From: Moheibacter sp035515075
GTDB lineage: Bacteria; Bacteroidota; Bacteroidia; Flavobacteriales; Weeksellaceae
DNA length: 64,000 nucleotides
Direction: 5' to 3'
Assembly (NCBI GenBank): GCA_035515075.1
Contig: DATJBZ010000013.1
Span: forward strand, 1-64,000
This document shows, piece by piece, positions 24,046-33,583 of this stretch. The translations under genes and the position numbers were made by a program. Position 1 is the stretch's first letter; the number at the start of each line of letters is the position of its first letter. The notes below the pieces were generated by a model. That model was not told where the DNA came from. It ran no database searches and saw only the letters and a program-made list of their open reading frames with translations.

Positions 24046-27000
24046 TTAAAATTGAATTTTAAGACTTGCACCAATTTCTCTGATAGATGGATGAGCTCCT
24101 GATTGATACCCTCTTAGGTTTCCTGCGCTTAATCCAGCCTCAGGATCTGAGTAGGGTATATTTTTGTGAATAATCCATAGGTTTCTTCCGATAGCCGAAA
24201 TAGTCAATTTGTTAATGAAAGAATTACGGATTAATGTTTCAGGTAAATCATAAGACAGAGTTACGTTTCTCAATTTCACGAAAGAGGCATCATAAATATG
24301 TTCTTTTCTAGCTGAATTGTTATATCCCCAAGGGTTTCCTTCGTCAGAAGCATCTACACGGATATCGTTCGGTGTGCCATCTTCCTTTACTCCTGGTAAG
24401 ATAACTCCTCCGCCATTTGCTAAAGTATTACGAATTGGATTCCCTAAATCGTTCGTGCCTGCTGAGAAATCATAAAGCCCGGTTCCATATCCATAATAAG
24501 TATCTAATGACCATACATCTCCACCTTTTTGGACATCAATCAAAAAGCTTAAAGTTAAGTTTTTGTATGTGAATCGGTTTTTGAATCCACCAGTCCAATC
24601 GGGATTTGCATTTCCAATGATTTCTCGAGTAGAGGTTTTTAAATATTGACCGTTAGCCCCTACGATTCTTTCCCCATTGTCACTATATACATAGTCAGTT
24701 CCTCTGATTACTCCTAAAGCTTCGCCCAATGCTGCGCCATATTCGACGCCGCCTTGAAAAGTAGCTAAAGCATAATAATCGGTATCACCTGCTAGTTTAA
24801 TTACTTCGTTTTTGTTTTTAGCCCAGTTTGCTGAAATTTCCCATTCAAAATCACTACTTCTTAATGGAACTAATTTTAAAGTGGCTTCAATTCCTTTATT
24901 TTGCACGCTACCTACGTTAGCCCAAGCTCCTAACATACCAGCCGCGCCAGTGGTAACGATCGTGGTCAATAAATCTTTGGTTTTGTTATCATAATATGAC
25001 AAATCAAAACTCACACGATTTTTAAGCATGGCCATTTCTATTCCAAACTCGTACCCTTCTGTTCTTTCTGGTTTTAGGTTGATGTTGTTAAAGGTTGTGG
25101 GGTTAGCAGCTGAGGAAGAGTTGCCGAAAGAGGAGTTCAATAAATAAATATTGTACACATTCAATGGGCCTAAGTCATTTCCAACTTCAGCGTAGTTTGC
25201 TCTAACTTTTCCGAAGTTTAACCAGCTAGCATTGACGAATTCAGAAAAAACGAAACTGGCTGATCCAGACCAATAACCGTATCGATTATTTGCTTTGGGC
25301 AAAGAAGAAGAACGGTCTGTTCTAAAGGCTCCTTCTAAAAATAGCGCTCTGTAGAAACCTAAACCAAGACGAGCGTATTCTCCATCAACCATGTATTTGT
25401 AATCAGTCTGGGATAATTGGTTAGCTCCTAAAGGGTTTTGTGAGTTAGCTAAAGTGTAAAGTCCTGGGATCTTCAGCCCTCCAGTTGTAGTTCCTCTAAA
25501 CGCATCTCTTGTTTGAACCCTTAAGTTCCAACCTGCGTTGGCATCTAAACTGATGTTATCGGTAAGTTCTTTGTTAATTGTGAAAATCACATCGTAGTTG
25601 TTTTCACTCACGCTCTGTCTGAACAAAGAATATTCTCCAGCCAAGCCATCCGCACTGGTAGATCCTACAGCAATACGATCTTCACGTACTTCATCATAGT
25701 TGTCGAAAGCAAATCTTCCCATTACACTTAACCAATTGTTGAATTTATAAGTTAAGCTTGCATTTCCTAGGTAACGATTTCTACTGTCTGTTTGGTAATT
25801 CTCATAACGCATGAAGTAGTAATTGTCTGTATATAAAGGAGTGGTGTTGTCTATAGCGCCTATGTTCCAAGAGATGTTTTGACCAGTTAAGAAATAAGCT
25901 TCTCTTTGATCATGCATATCTACGTTGGTTTGCCACCATTGTCTGAAAGCTTGCATCGGGTTATTTCCATGATATCCAGTACCATATCGCCCTTTTCCAC
26001 GAGTAGATGTATAAGTGATATTGGTTGCAACACTTAATTTTTCGGAAAATTTATAATCTCCACTAAAATCCAAGGTATTTCTCAAAATTCGGCTGTTGTC
26101 TAAGTTACCATCTTGTGTAAAGTTGGTAAAACCAAAGCGGAAAGCGCCATGATCGTTTCCACCACTAAAAGCAGCTGAATTCATATAAGTAATTGATTTT
26201 TTCCAAATATCGTTTGGTGTATGCTTGGCTGCAACCCAAGGCGCGGCTTGGCGATAAGTGGGCAATTGAGGAAATGCAGAATTCCAATGATAAACCATTA
26301 AGTTGGGGTCAAAAGCTCCTCCGTATGAGGCGTCTTCTGTAAATGGAACAGTCAAATCAGGAATGCCGTCACCATTAGCGTCTTCAAAATCATTAAAGTA
26401 ACCGTTTTCGTTCACTCCATAATAAGCACCATACCCTGCACCATATTTATTTTGGTATTTTGGTAAGGTCTCTTTATCTGCTGTTCCGATGGTTGTACTA
26501 CTATTAATTTCTACGCCGATTGCTTTGTTCCTTTTGCCTTTTTTTGTGGTAATCATGATTACTCCGTTGGCACCTCTTGATCCGTATAAAGCTGTTGCTG
26601 CTGCTCCTTTCAATACGTTTACTGTTTCAATATCGTTGGGGTTAATGTCTGAAGCAGCGTTCCCAAAGTCATATCCTCCACGACCAGTTGTTTGATCGCT
26701 TGTGTTAAAAGTATTGTTCATTACAGGCGTTCCATCAATGATGACTAAAGCTTGGTTGTTTCCAGTAATCGATTTGTAACCTCGCACAATCATATTGGTT
26801 GATCCTCCCATAGTACCCGAAGATGAGATGTCCAATCCTGCAATTTCACCAGCCATAGCATCAGCAAAATTTGATACAGGTACAGCAGAAAGTGTTTCTC
26901 CACTGATTTCCTGTGAGGCATAGCCCAGTGATTTTTTCTCACGAGAAATTCCCAAAGCTGTTACAACAACTCCTTCCAATTCAACAATCGATGATGCAGT

Positions 27001-27282
27001 CAATCTCGCATTGTAAACATTGCTTTGACTCACAGTCACTGTTGATACCTCCATGCCATCCGCCTCAATGGTGAGTGTGTCACCTTGGTTAACGGCAATG
27101 GTGTATTTTCCATCCGTGTCAGTATAGGCTTCTTCACCCGATGACGAAGTAATAACTGCATCATAAAGCGGTGTGCCATTTGCGTCAGTTACGGTTCCAC
27201 TGACGGTTTTCTCTTGTGCCATGAGAATGCCTCCAAAGAGAATCCCAAATAACACAAATAAACCTCTTAACTTTGTACTCAT
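24046..27282 (-). CDS. SusC/RagA TonB-linked outer-membrane transporter
   Basis: A 1078-residue protein: signal peptide, a carboxypeptidase-regulatory-like domain (about 28-95, SGTVTDANGTPLYDAVI), the SusC signature LEGVVVTALGISREKKSLGYA, a plug with IVRGYKSITGNNQALVIIDG and DIETVNVLKGAAATALYGSRGANGVI, then the large 22-strand barrel ending in SLKIQF. It imports a large ligand across the outer membrane with TonB energy and forms a unit with SusD. The ATG at 27282 diverges from rnhB across 92 bases. No linked degradative enzymes are visible. Confidence 0.95.
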   Translation of the reverse strand: MSTKLRGLFVLFGILFGGILMAQEKTVSGTVTDANGTPLYDAVITSSSGEEAYTDTDGKYTIAVNQGDTLTIEADGMEVSTVTVSQSNVYNARLTASSIVELEGVVVTALGISREKKSLGYASQEISGETLSAVPVSNFADAMAGEIAGLDISSSGTMGGSTNMIVRGYKSITGNNQALVIIDGTPVMNNTFNTSDQTTGRGGYDFGNAASDINPNDIETVNVLKGAAATALYGSRGANGVIMITTKKGKRNKAIGVEINSSTTIGTADKETLPKYQNKYGAGYGAYYGVNENGYFNDFEDANGDGIPDLTVPFTEDASYGGAFDPNLMVYHWNSAFPQLPTYRQAAPWVAAKHTPNDIWKKSITYMNSAAFSGGNDHGAFRFGFTNFTQDGNLDNSRILRNTLDFSGDYKFSEKLSVATNITYTSTRGKGRYGTGYHGNNPMQAFRQWWQTNVDMHDQREAYFLTGQNISWNIGAIDNTTPLYTDNYYFMRYENYQTDSRNRYLGNASLTYKFNNWLSVMGRFAFDNYDEVREDRIAVGSTSADGLAGEYSLFRQSVSENNYDVIFTINKELTDNISLDANAGWNLRVQTRDAFRGTTTGGLKIPGLYTLANSQNPLGANQLSQTDYKYMVDGEYARLGLGFYRALFLEGAFRTDRSSSLPKANNRYGYWSGSASFVFSEFVNASWLNFGKVRANYAEVGNDLGPLNVYNIYLLNSSFGNSSSAANPTTFNNINLKPERTEGYEFGIEMAMLKNRVSFDLSYYDNKTKDLLTTIVTTGAAGMLGAWANVGSVQNKGIEATLKLVPLRSSDFEWEISANWAKNKNEVIKLAGDTDYYALATFQGGVEYGAALGEALGVIRGTDYVYSDNGERIVGANGQYLKTSTREIIGNANPDWTGGFKNRFTYKNLTLSFLIDVQKGGDVWSLDTYYGYGTGLYDFSAGTNDLGNPIRNTLANGGGVILPGVKEDGTPNDIRVDASDEGNPWGYNNSARKEHIYDASFVKLRNVTLSYDLPETLIRNSFINKLTISAIGRNLWIIHKNIPYSDPEAGLSAGNLRGYQSGAHPSIREIGASLKIQF

Positions 27283-27374
27283 TTGTTAAAGAATTTAATG
27301 TTTTTATGAAGCTAATTTAACTTTTATTTAGCAGAAAACAAGAAAATAGATGAGTTTAATCATAAAATTATTCA

Positions 27375-27971
27375 ATGGAAAGACAGTTTGATATGAATTT
27401 GATCGAAGCGGGATGTGATGAAGCGGGCCGTGGTTGCCTTGCAGGGCCTGTGGTTGCCGCAGCTGTGATCTTGAATGAAAAGATGCAAATCGATGAAATG
27501 AATGATTCGAAAAAGTTGTCACCGCAGAGAAGAATTCAATTAAGAAAGCATATCGAAGAAAATGCTTTGGCTTGGGCAGTTGCTTTTGTTGAACCTGAAA
27601 AGATTGATGAAATCAACATCTTGAACGCAAGTATATTGGCCATGCATTTGGCCATTGATCAGTTGAAAGTGCAACCCGAACACATCGCTGTGGATGGCAA
27701 TCGATTCAAAGAATATCCCAATATTCCTTCTGTTTGTGTGATAAAAGGAGATGCAAAGTACAGCAACATTGCAGCGGCTTCCATTTTAGCAAAAACTTAC
27801 CGCGATGAATTCATGGAGCAATTGCATGAGAAATTTCCAGTGTACAATTGGCAAAAGAACAAAGGCTATCCAACGATAGAACACCGATTGGCCATCATGC
27901 AACACGGAATTTGTGTGCACCATCGAAAAACCTTCAAAACTTCTGAAGTGCAAATGGAGTTGAAACTTTAA
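27375..27971 (+). CDS. rnhB: ribonuclease HII
   Basis: A 198-residue RNase HII that cleaves RNA in RNA-DNA hybrids and single ribonucleotides in DNA. Catalytic residues are visible in AGCDEAGRGCLAGPV (Asp15, Glu16), in the AVDGNR aspartate, and in the DAKYSNIAAASILAKTYRD block. The ATG at 27375 is used; an internal ATG at 27393 is possible. Its last 4 bases overlap the stop end of the convergent coaD gene. Confidence 0.93.
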   Translation: MERQFDMNLIEAGCDEAGRGCLAGPVVAAAVILNEKMQIDEMNDSKKLSPQRRIQLRKHIEENALAWAVAFVEPEKIDEINILNASILAMHLAIDQLKVQPEHIAVDGNRFKEYPNIPSVCVIKGDAKYSNIAAASILAKTYRDEFMEQLHEKFPVYNWQKNKGYPTIEHRLAIMQHGICVHHRKTFKTSEVQMELKL

Positions 27972-28429
27972 ATGCGGACTTCTTTTGGAACCAAAAGCGT
28001 ATAATCGCCATGGTTGCGGATCACATCTCGTACAATGCTTGAGCTGATGTATGATTTTCCAGAAGAAGTCAATAAAAAGACGGTTTCAATGCCCCGGTTG
28101 GTGATTGCGCGATTGGTATGCGCAATGGCTTTCTCAAACTCAAAATCCGCTGGGTTGCGCAGTCCCCTCAAGATGAATTGTGCGTTTCTTTGATGACAAA
28201 ATTCAACGGTCAGTCCTTCGTAGACATCGACTTCTACATTGTCGAAGTGTTTGAGAGATGCTTCCAAGTATTGTTTTCGTTGCTCCAAAGTAAACATGTA
28301 GTTTTTTTGTGCATTGTGTCCGATGGCAACAATGATTTTGTCAAACAAAGGCACTGCGCGCTCGATGATGTCGTAGTGTCCTAAAGTAATTGGGTCAAAA
28401 GATCCTGGGAAAACTGCTATGCGTTCCAT
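27968..28429 (-). CDS. coaD: phosphopantetheine adenylyltransferase
   Basis: This 153-residue enzyme catalyses the fourth step of coenzyme A synthesis, joining AMP to 4'-phosphopantetheine. The nucleotidyltransferase motif GSFDPITLGHYDII, the RGLRNPADFEFE block, and SSGKSYISSSIVR are intact, and the length is normal. It overlaps the upstream ddl gene by 13 bases and the convergent rnhB gene by 4. Confidence 0.95.
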   Translation of the reverse strand: MERIAVFPGSFDPITLGHYDIIERAVPLFDKIIVAIGHNAQKNYMFTLEQRKQYLEASLKHFDNVEVDVYEGLTVEFCHQRNAQFILRGLRNPADFEFEKAIAHTNRAITNRGIETVFLLTSSGKSYISSSIVRDVIRNHGDYTLLVPKEVRI

Positions 28430-29406
28430 ATGTTTTTTCTGTTGAATGCGATATTGATTTCATTGTCAAATAAATCTTCCAAAGCCAAATTAGCGTATTG
28501 TGCTTGCTGAGGAAAGATGCTGGCTGGAGAGAATCCAGGTAAGGTGTTCATTTCTAAAAAATGAGGGATTCCATTCACAATGATGAATTCTGAACGTGAA
28601 ATTCCTGTCATTTGTAAACTTTCATAAGCTTTGATGGCCAGTTCTTCTACTTTTTCTCGAAGATTATCGTCCAAACGTGCCGGTGTGATTTCTTCTGAAG
28701 CGCCTTCGTATTTGGCTTGGTAATCAAAGAATTCATTTTGACTAACGATTTCTGTAATGCCAACGACTTTGGTTTTTCCTTGGTATTGGATCACGCCGAC
28801 AGAAACTTCTGTGCCATCCAAAAAAGCTTCGACCAAAACTTCTCGGTCCTCTTTGAATGCCAAGTCCAAAGCTGCTTGAAAGTTTTCTTTGGATTTCACT
28901 TTTGAAATTCCCAAACTTGAGCCCGATTGGTTGGGTTTTACAAAACAAGGCAAACCTACTTTTTCAATGATTGCATCGATATTGTAAGGCAAATCTTGGT
29001 GAATGTAAACCGATGTTGCATGTGGAATTCCATATTTGTCTAACACAGCGATGCAATCTTTCTTGTTGAAAGTCAAGGCAGATTGATAAAAATTACAACC
29101 TGTATAGGGCAGGTCTATCAACTCCCAATACGCTTGCAAATAGCCGTCTTCTCCAGGTGAACCATGAATGATGTTGACCACACAATCGAAACGTTGTTTT
29201 TTTCCATCTTTTGTGAAACTAAAATCTTCTTTGTGGATGGGGAATTTTTCTCCATCGATTTCAGCATACCATCCTTCTTTTAAAATTCGCACCCTTGTTT
29301 TGTGGTACTTTTGATCAGATAAGCTCTCAAAAACCAATTCGCAACTTTTCAAAGAAACGATGGATTCGTCCGAATATCCTCCTGCGACAATTGCAATGTT
29401 CAACAT
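28417..29406 (-). CDS. ddl: D-alanine-D-alanine ligase
   Basis: A 329-residue ATP-grasp ligase that makes the D-Ala-D-Ala dipeptide for peptidoglycan. Typical features are AIVAGGYSDESIVSLKS, HGSPGEDG, the loop FVKPNQSGSSLGISKVK, EFIIVNG, and EMNTLPGFSPASIFPQQA with the Mg-binding Glu/Asn. The ATG lies about 20 bases after a full TTG/TAnnTTTG promoter. coaD follows with a 13-base overlap, so both are one transcript. Confidence 0.94.
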   Translation of the reverse strand: MLNIAIVAGGYSDESIVSLKSCELVFESLSDQKYHKTRVRILKEGWYAEIDGEKFPIHKEDFSFTKDGKKQRFDCVVNIIHGSPGEDGYLQAYWELIDLPYTGCNFYQSALTFNKKDCIAVLDKYGIPHATSVYIHQDLPYNIDAIIEKVGLPCFVKPNQSGSSLGISKVKSKENFQAALDLAFKEDREVLVEAFLDGTEVSVGVIQYQGKTKVVGITEIVSQNEFFDYQAKYEGASEEITPARLDDNLREKVEELAIKAYESLQMTGISRSEFIIVNGIPHFLEMNTLPGFSPASIFPQQAQYANLALEDLFDNEINIAFNRKNIWNA

Positions 29407-29425
29407 ACGTTTATAATTCTACAAC

Positions 29426-29453
29426 CAAAGATAAGCTGAAAATTAGGATACAA
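29426..29453 (-). promoter_or_regulatory. ddl-coaD promoter
   Basis: On the minus strand TTG (29451-29453) is followed after 17 bases by TATCTTTG (29426-29433), a full match to TTG-N17-23-TAnnTTTG. The predicted start of transcription is about 14 bases before the ddl ATG. Confidence 0.6.
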
Positions 29454-29559
29454 AAACTTTTTGTTTTTAGGATGTGTAAACTAGGAAATAAATCAGGTCA
29501 ATATTCAATTGATCATCAGCAAATAACCAAAAGGTGTGTGTTTTTTTCAAGTGCATGAT

Positions 29560-29567
29560 TATTTTTG
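29560..29567 (+). promoter_or_regulatory. candidate -7 element before the 29623 gene
   Basis: TATTTTTG matches TAnnTTTG 56 bases before the ATG at 29623. There is no good TTG at -33. Confidence 0.3.
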
Positions 29568-29622
29568 TTGTGAGGTTTGAAAAAGTTAGGTAATTTCAGA
29601 TGGTTATTCAAAATCAAATGCT

Positions 29623-30663
29623 ATGAAACAATCTGTATTTTTAGTGGTCAGCTTCTTTTTAATTTATCAGCAAAGTCAAGCCTGCACCCGAGTCGTTTAT
29701 CAAGGAAAAAATGAAACGATCATCACCGCCCGATCGATGGATTGGAAAGATGACATTCCAGCAAATCTTTGGATTTTTCCGAGAGGAATGGAACGGAAAG
29801 GTGAAGTAGGGCGCTCTTCTGTTGAGTGGAAATCAAAATATGGTAGCGTGATCACCAGTTCTTGGGACATCGTCTCTTCAGATGGTATGAATGAAAAAGG
29901 ATTGGTAGGAAATTTACTTTGGTTGGTAGAATCGACTTATCCCGCTTTTGAGAAAGACAAAAACACTCCTGCTATATCGGTTTCTTTGTGGTTGCAATAT
30001 GTGTTGGACAATTTTGCCAATGTACAAGAAGCGGTAGATGCATTGGAGAAAGAAAGGTTCGTGGTGGTTTCTTCCAACATACCAGGCACAGAGAAATTTG
30101 CTACCGTTCATTTGTCAATTTCTGACAAAACAGGCGACAGTGCAATTTTTGAATACATCGATGGAAAGTTGATCATCCACCACGATCGCGCTTACGTTGC
30201 TATGACCAATTCGCCAATTTTTGAAGAGCAATTGGCCATCAATGCTTATTGGAAAGGCATTCCAGGAGACATCATGTTGCCAGGTACCAACCGTGCTGCC
30301 GATCGTTTTGTGAGAGCGTCTTATTACATTGATGCGGTTCCAAAAACGGATAACATCCGTTTAGCGATTTCAAGTGTTTTTAGTGTGATTCGAAATTGCT
30401 CTGTTCCATTGGGAATTTCTTCCCCGACAGAACCCAATATTTCTTCTACACGTTGGAGAACGGTGGCGGATCAAAAGAACTTGGTGTACTATTTTGACAA
30501 TGTGCTCAATCCTAATGTGGTTTGGGTGGAATTCAGTAAAATTGATTTTGGTCCGCAAGGGAAAGTTAAAAAATTGAGTTTGTCCAAGAACGAAAATTAT
30601 GCAGGAGAGTCCTCGATGCATTTCAAAGCGACTCCAGCTTTTACTTTTGCAGGTTTGGATTAA
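29623..30663 (+). CDS. exported choloylglycine hydrolase-family (Ntn) amidase
   Basis: This 346-residue linear-amide C-N hydrolase has a signal peptide ending at SQA, which leaves Cys21 as the N-terminal nucleophile after processing, as in the Ntn-hydrolase mechanism. Arg and Asp of the active site appear in CTRVVY and ARSMDW, and the NSPIFEEQLA and GTNRAADRFVRASYY segments fit the family. Members cleave bile salts, penicillin V or N-acyl homoserine lactones; being exported, it may act on host- or quorum-derived amides. The substrate cannot be read from sequence. Confidence 0.88.
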   Translation: MKQSVFLVVSFFLIYQQSQACTRVVYQGKNETIITARSMDWKDDIPANLWIFPRGMERKGEVGRSSVEWKSKYGSVITSSWDIVSSDGMNEKGLVGNLLWLVESTYPAFEKDKNTPAISVSLWLQYVLDNFANVQEAVDALEKERFVVVSSNIPGTEKFATVHLSISDKTGDSAIFEYIDGKLIIHHDRAYVAMTNSPIFEEQLAINAYWKGIPGDIMLPGTNRAADRFVRASYYIDAVPKTDNIRLAISSVFSVIRNCSVPLGISSPTEPNISSTRWRTVADQKNLVYYFDNVLNPNVVWVEFSKIDFGPQGKVKKLSLSKNENYAGESSMHFKATPAFTFAGLD

Positions 30664-30853
30664 GACTGCTTTGTTTCAACATAATTGCTTATTTAAAAGG
30701 TAGTTAAAAGGTGCAATTGAATGCAATCGACTACAATTGAATCTAACTGCGTAATCACCGATTGCTTTCCAAGTAGGATAGCAACTTTGCAACAGCGATT
30801 TGAAAAACTTATTTCGTTTCAAGTCGAATGTTCAATCTATTAAATTTAAAGTT

Positions 30854-31189
30854 ATGTCATTAAGAAACAAAGTCATCTTGATCGGTCGTACTGGAAAAGA
30901 TGTGGAAGTCGTGGAATTTGAGAATGGAATGTTGTCCAAAGTAAGTTTGGCTACTTCTGATTATTACACCAATGCTGCTGGTGAGAAAGTAGAAGAAACT
31001 CAGTGGCACAATTTGGTCGCTTTTGGGAAAACGGCAGAAGTCATGCAAAAATACGTCAACAAAGGCGATGAGATTGCGGTGGAGGGAAAGTTGATCTATC
31101 GATCGTATGATGACAAGGATGGTGTGAAGAAATACATTACAGAAATTCGGATAGAGCATTTGGTGATGCTGGGCGGAAAAGCCTCCTAA
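30854..31189 (+). CDS. ssb: short single-stranded DNA-binding protein
   Basis: This 111-residue OB-fold protein starts at MSLRNKVILIGRTGKD; the family motif ETQWHNLVAFGKTAE is clear, as is the KGDEIAVEGKLIYRSYDDKDGVKKY strand pair. The ATG at 30854 was chosen over an in-frame TTG at 30800 that would add 18 atypical residues. The protein stops directly after the OB fold (LVMLGGKAS), so the acidic C-terminal tail that recruits repair and replication partners is missing. It may be a second SSB rather than the main one. CAACTTTG upstream is one base off the -7 consensus. Confidence 0.88.
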   Translation: MSLRNKVILIGRTGKDVEVVEFENGMLSKVSLATSDYYTNAAGEKVEETQWHNLVAFGKTAEVMQKYVNKGDEIAVEGKLIYRSYDDKDGVKKYITEIRIEHLVMLGGKAS

Positions 31190-31201
31190 TCCAAACAATT
31201 G

Positions 31202-31237
31202 AAAAAGCATCTCAGATTTGATACTGAGATGCTTTTT
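31202..31237 (+). terminator. ssb terminator
   Basis: A perfect 14-bp stem (31202-31215 with 31224-31237) with an 8-base loop ends in T6. It lies 12 bases after the ssb stop and faces the end of aqpZ, so it can serve both. Confidence 0.85.
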
Positions 31238-31262
31238 TGTTTTATTTCATGTTGAATGAAAT

Positions 31263-31970
31263 TTATGCTGCTGAATCTTTTTGCAATAAAAACTTGTAAA
31301 TTAGACCACCTGCAATGGCGCCAGCAATCGGAGCTACCCAAAATAACCACAATTGCACCAAAGCTTCACCTTGTACAAACAAAGCTTGAGAAGTAGAACG
31401 TGCAGGGTTCACAGAAGTGTTGGTAATAGGAATTGAAATCAAATGGATCAAGGTCAAAGTCAATCCAATCGCGATGCCTGCGAATTTACCGTTGGCATAT
31501 TTGTCCGTTGCGCCCATGATGACAATGAGGAAAAATGCAGTCAAAACAAATTCAGCCAAAAAAGCGGCTGTCATGCTGAAACTTCTTCCTGCATAGCCAG
31601 GCATCTCATAAAAATTACTGGCAAATGCACCGGGTCCTTCCGTGGTGAACGCGTTGGCTCCTTGTAAGATCAAGTAAAGAATTCCTGCGGCAGAGATGGC
31701 GCCCAACAATTGGGAGACGATGTAGGGCAGTAATTCTTTGGCATCCAATCTACCGCTGGCCACCAAACCGAAAGAAACGGCAGGATTGAAATGGCCACCT
31801 GAAATATGTCCGACAGCATAGACCATCGTCAATACGGTCAAACCAAAAGCCAAGGCAACGCCCAATAATCCGATGCCGACATCTGGAACACCGGCGGCAA
31901 AAACCGCGCTTCCACATCCGCCAAAGACCAACCAAAAGGTGCCGAAAAACTCGGCAAAATACTTTTTCAT
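31263..31970 (-). CDS. aqpZ: aquaporin Z
   Basis: A 235-residue MIP-family channel with six transmembrane helices and both half-helix motifs, GGHFNPAVS and SVNPARS. The SVNPARS second motif and small residues around the selectivity filter are those of water-specific aquaporins, not glycerol facilitators. It mediates fast water flow across the inner membrane. It has its own TATATTTG promoter element and ends at a shared hairpin. Confidence 0.92.
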   Translation of the reverse strand: MKKYFAEFFGTFWLVFGGCGSAVFAAGVPDVGIGLLGVALAFGLTVLTMVYAVGHISGGHFNPAVSFGLVASGRLDAKELLPYIVSQLLGAISAAGILYLILQGANAFTTEGPGAFASNFYEMPGYAGRSFSMTAAFLAEFVLTAFFLIVIMGATDKYANGKFAGIAIGLTLTLIHLISIPITNTSVNPARSTSQALFVQGEALVQLWLFWVAPIAGAIAGGLIYKFLLQKDSAA

Positions 31971-31996
31971 ATTTTTTTGTTTAAATTAATTAAGTA

Positions 31997-32004
31997 CAAA
32001 TATA
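31997..32004 (-). promoter_or_regulatory. -7 promoter element of aqpZ
   Basis: TATATTTG on the minus strand lies 27 bases before the aqpZ ATG and matches TAnnTTTG exactly. No TTG is seen at -33. Confidence 0.4.
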
Positions 32005-32062
32005 AATTTAAAAGTAGAATTAGGTTAGTGCTTCTTTTTTTATGAAAAATAAGAATGAGGAA

Positions 32063-33583
32063 TCAATTGTTTCTCCACAAATGCGGTGAAAATAAAATCA
32101 AAATGGTGAACAGTTCCAAACGGCCCAAAATCATCAAAAAGGCACAAAACCATTTGGCAATTGGGGTGAGCGCAGCCATGCTACTGCCCGGTCCGTTTGC
32201 GCCAAATCCGACACCGGTATTACCCAACGAAGCTGCGGATAAACTCATCGCTGACATGAATTCTTCATAATTGGAATGCAATCCATTGTTGACCAATGCC
32301 AAGAAAATCGCACCAAAAATCCAAATGAACAGATACATTACAAAAAAGGCGAGGATGTTGTAAACGATGTTTTGTGCAATGCTTTTCTTGTTGTAACGCA
32401 CGGGTAAAACCGCGTTGGGATGAATGAGTCTTTTGAATTCCAACAAACTGTTTTTCAATAAAATCACATGTCGGATGACTTTCACGCCGCCAGAAGTAGA
32501 GCCAGCAGAGCCGCCTACAAACAACAAGGAAAAAAACAACATGGTGATGAATGGCGACCATTGGCTGTAATCAGTTGAAGTGAAACCAGTCGTAGTAACA
32601 ATTGAAATGACATGAAAAAAACTGTTTCTGAAGGAAGCTTCAGTGGTAAAATTGGTATCGTGAATCCAGAAAGTCAACATCAAACCAATCAAAATTGAGA
32701 AAGAAACAATCATGCCCAAATACCATCGAAATTCTTCATTTTGGAAGATTTTTTTGAAATCGAATTTGAGTAAAAAGTGGTTCAAAACAAAGTTAATGCC
32801 CGACAAAAACATGAAAAAAATCAAAATGTATTGAATGGCAGGCGTTGAATTCCAATAAGCTGTGCTGTCATTTTTGGTCGAGAAACCACCAGAAGACAAG
32901 GTCGTCAAGGCGTGATTAATGGCGTCAAACCAACCCATTCCCGCAAAAACCATCAGGATGATTTGCGCCAAGGTCAACAATACATACACCATCCAAAGTC
33001 GTTTGGCTGTGTCGGTAATTCTTGGATGAATTTTATTGGCCGAAACCACTGGTGCTTCTACGACAAACAATTGCATGCCGCCAATGCCCAAGAGAGGAAG
33101 AATGGCAATGGTCAGTACGATAATTCCCATGCCGCCAATCCATTGGGTCAAACTTCGCCAAAATAAAATGCTTTTGGGTAAAATCTCTACATCGTTGAAA
33201 ATCGTTGCACCCGTTGTGGTATAACCTGCAATGGTTTCAAAAAAGACATTGGTGATGCTAAAATCATTTTGATTGAAATGGTGGGCTGACAAATAAGGGA
33301 TCGAAAACAAATAGGGGAGCGCACCGCTCAGAATCAAGCAAATCCAACCTGTGCCGACAATCAAATAGCCATCGCGCAAACTCAATTTTTTGGGTGCGTT
33401 CTTTGTGCTGAAATAAATGGAACTTCCGACCAAAGCAGTCAGCAAACAAGAAAATAAGAAGGGCAAAAAAGTGGTTTCTTGGTAAATGAAAGCGACCAAA
33501 ACGCACAAAGTCATGAACAACGCATTGAACAGCATCAAAACGCTGATGAGGTTCAATATGACTTTGTAGTTGATGTTTTTCAT
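32063..33583 (-). CDS. trkH: Trk potassium uptake protein TrkH
   Basis: This 506-residue inner-membrane K+ channel subunit has four repeated MPM units; selectivity loops appear as AGYTTTGAT, TLSSGGFST, VTTTGFTSTDY and SLGNTGVGFG. The GGSAGSTSGGVKVIRH stretch is typical of TrkH. It works with the cytoplasmic TrkA encoded directly upstream: the trkA stop abuts the trkH ATG (TAAATG). Confidence 0.95.
   Translation of the reverse strand: MKNINYKVILNLISVLMLFNALFMTLCVLVAFIYQETTFLPFLFSCLLTALVGSSIYFSTKNAPKKLSLRDGYLIVGTGWICLILSGALPYLFSIPYLSAHHFNQNDFSITNVFFETIAGYTTTGATIFNDVEILPKSILFWRSLTQWIGGMGIIVLTIAILPLLGIGGMQLFVVEAPVVSANKIHPRITDTAKRLWMVYVLLTLAQIILMVFAGMGWFDAINHALTTLSSGGFSTKNDSTAYWNSTPAIQYILIFFMFLSGINFVLNHFLLKFDFKKIFQNEEFRWYLGMIVSFSILIGLMLTFWIHDTNFTTEASFRNSFFHVISIVTTTGFTSTDYSQWSPFITMLFFSLLFVGGSAGSTSGGVKVIRHVILLKNSLLEFKRLIHPNAVLPVRYNKKSIAQNIVYNILAFFVMYLFIWIFGAIFLALVNNGLHSNYEEFMSAMSLSAASLGNTGVGFGANGPGSSMAALTPIAKWFCAFLMILGRLELFTILILFSPHLWRNN

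Noticed and set aside
22604..27282. Polysaccharide utilisation locus
   Set aside because: No carbohydrate-active enzyme, sulfatase or dedicated regulator is adjacent, so only an orphan SusC/SusD pair can be claimed.
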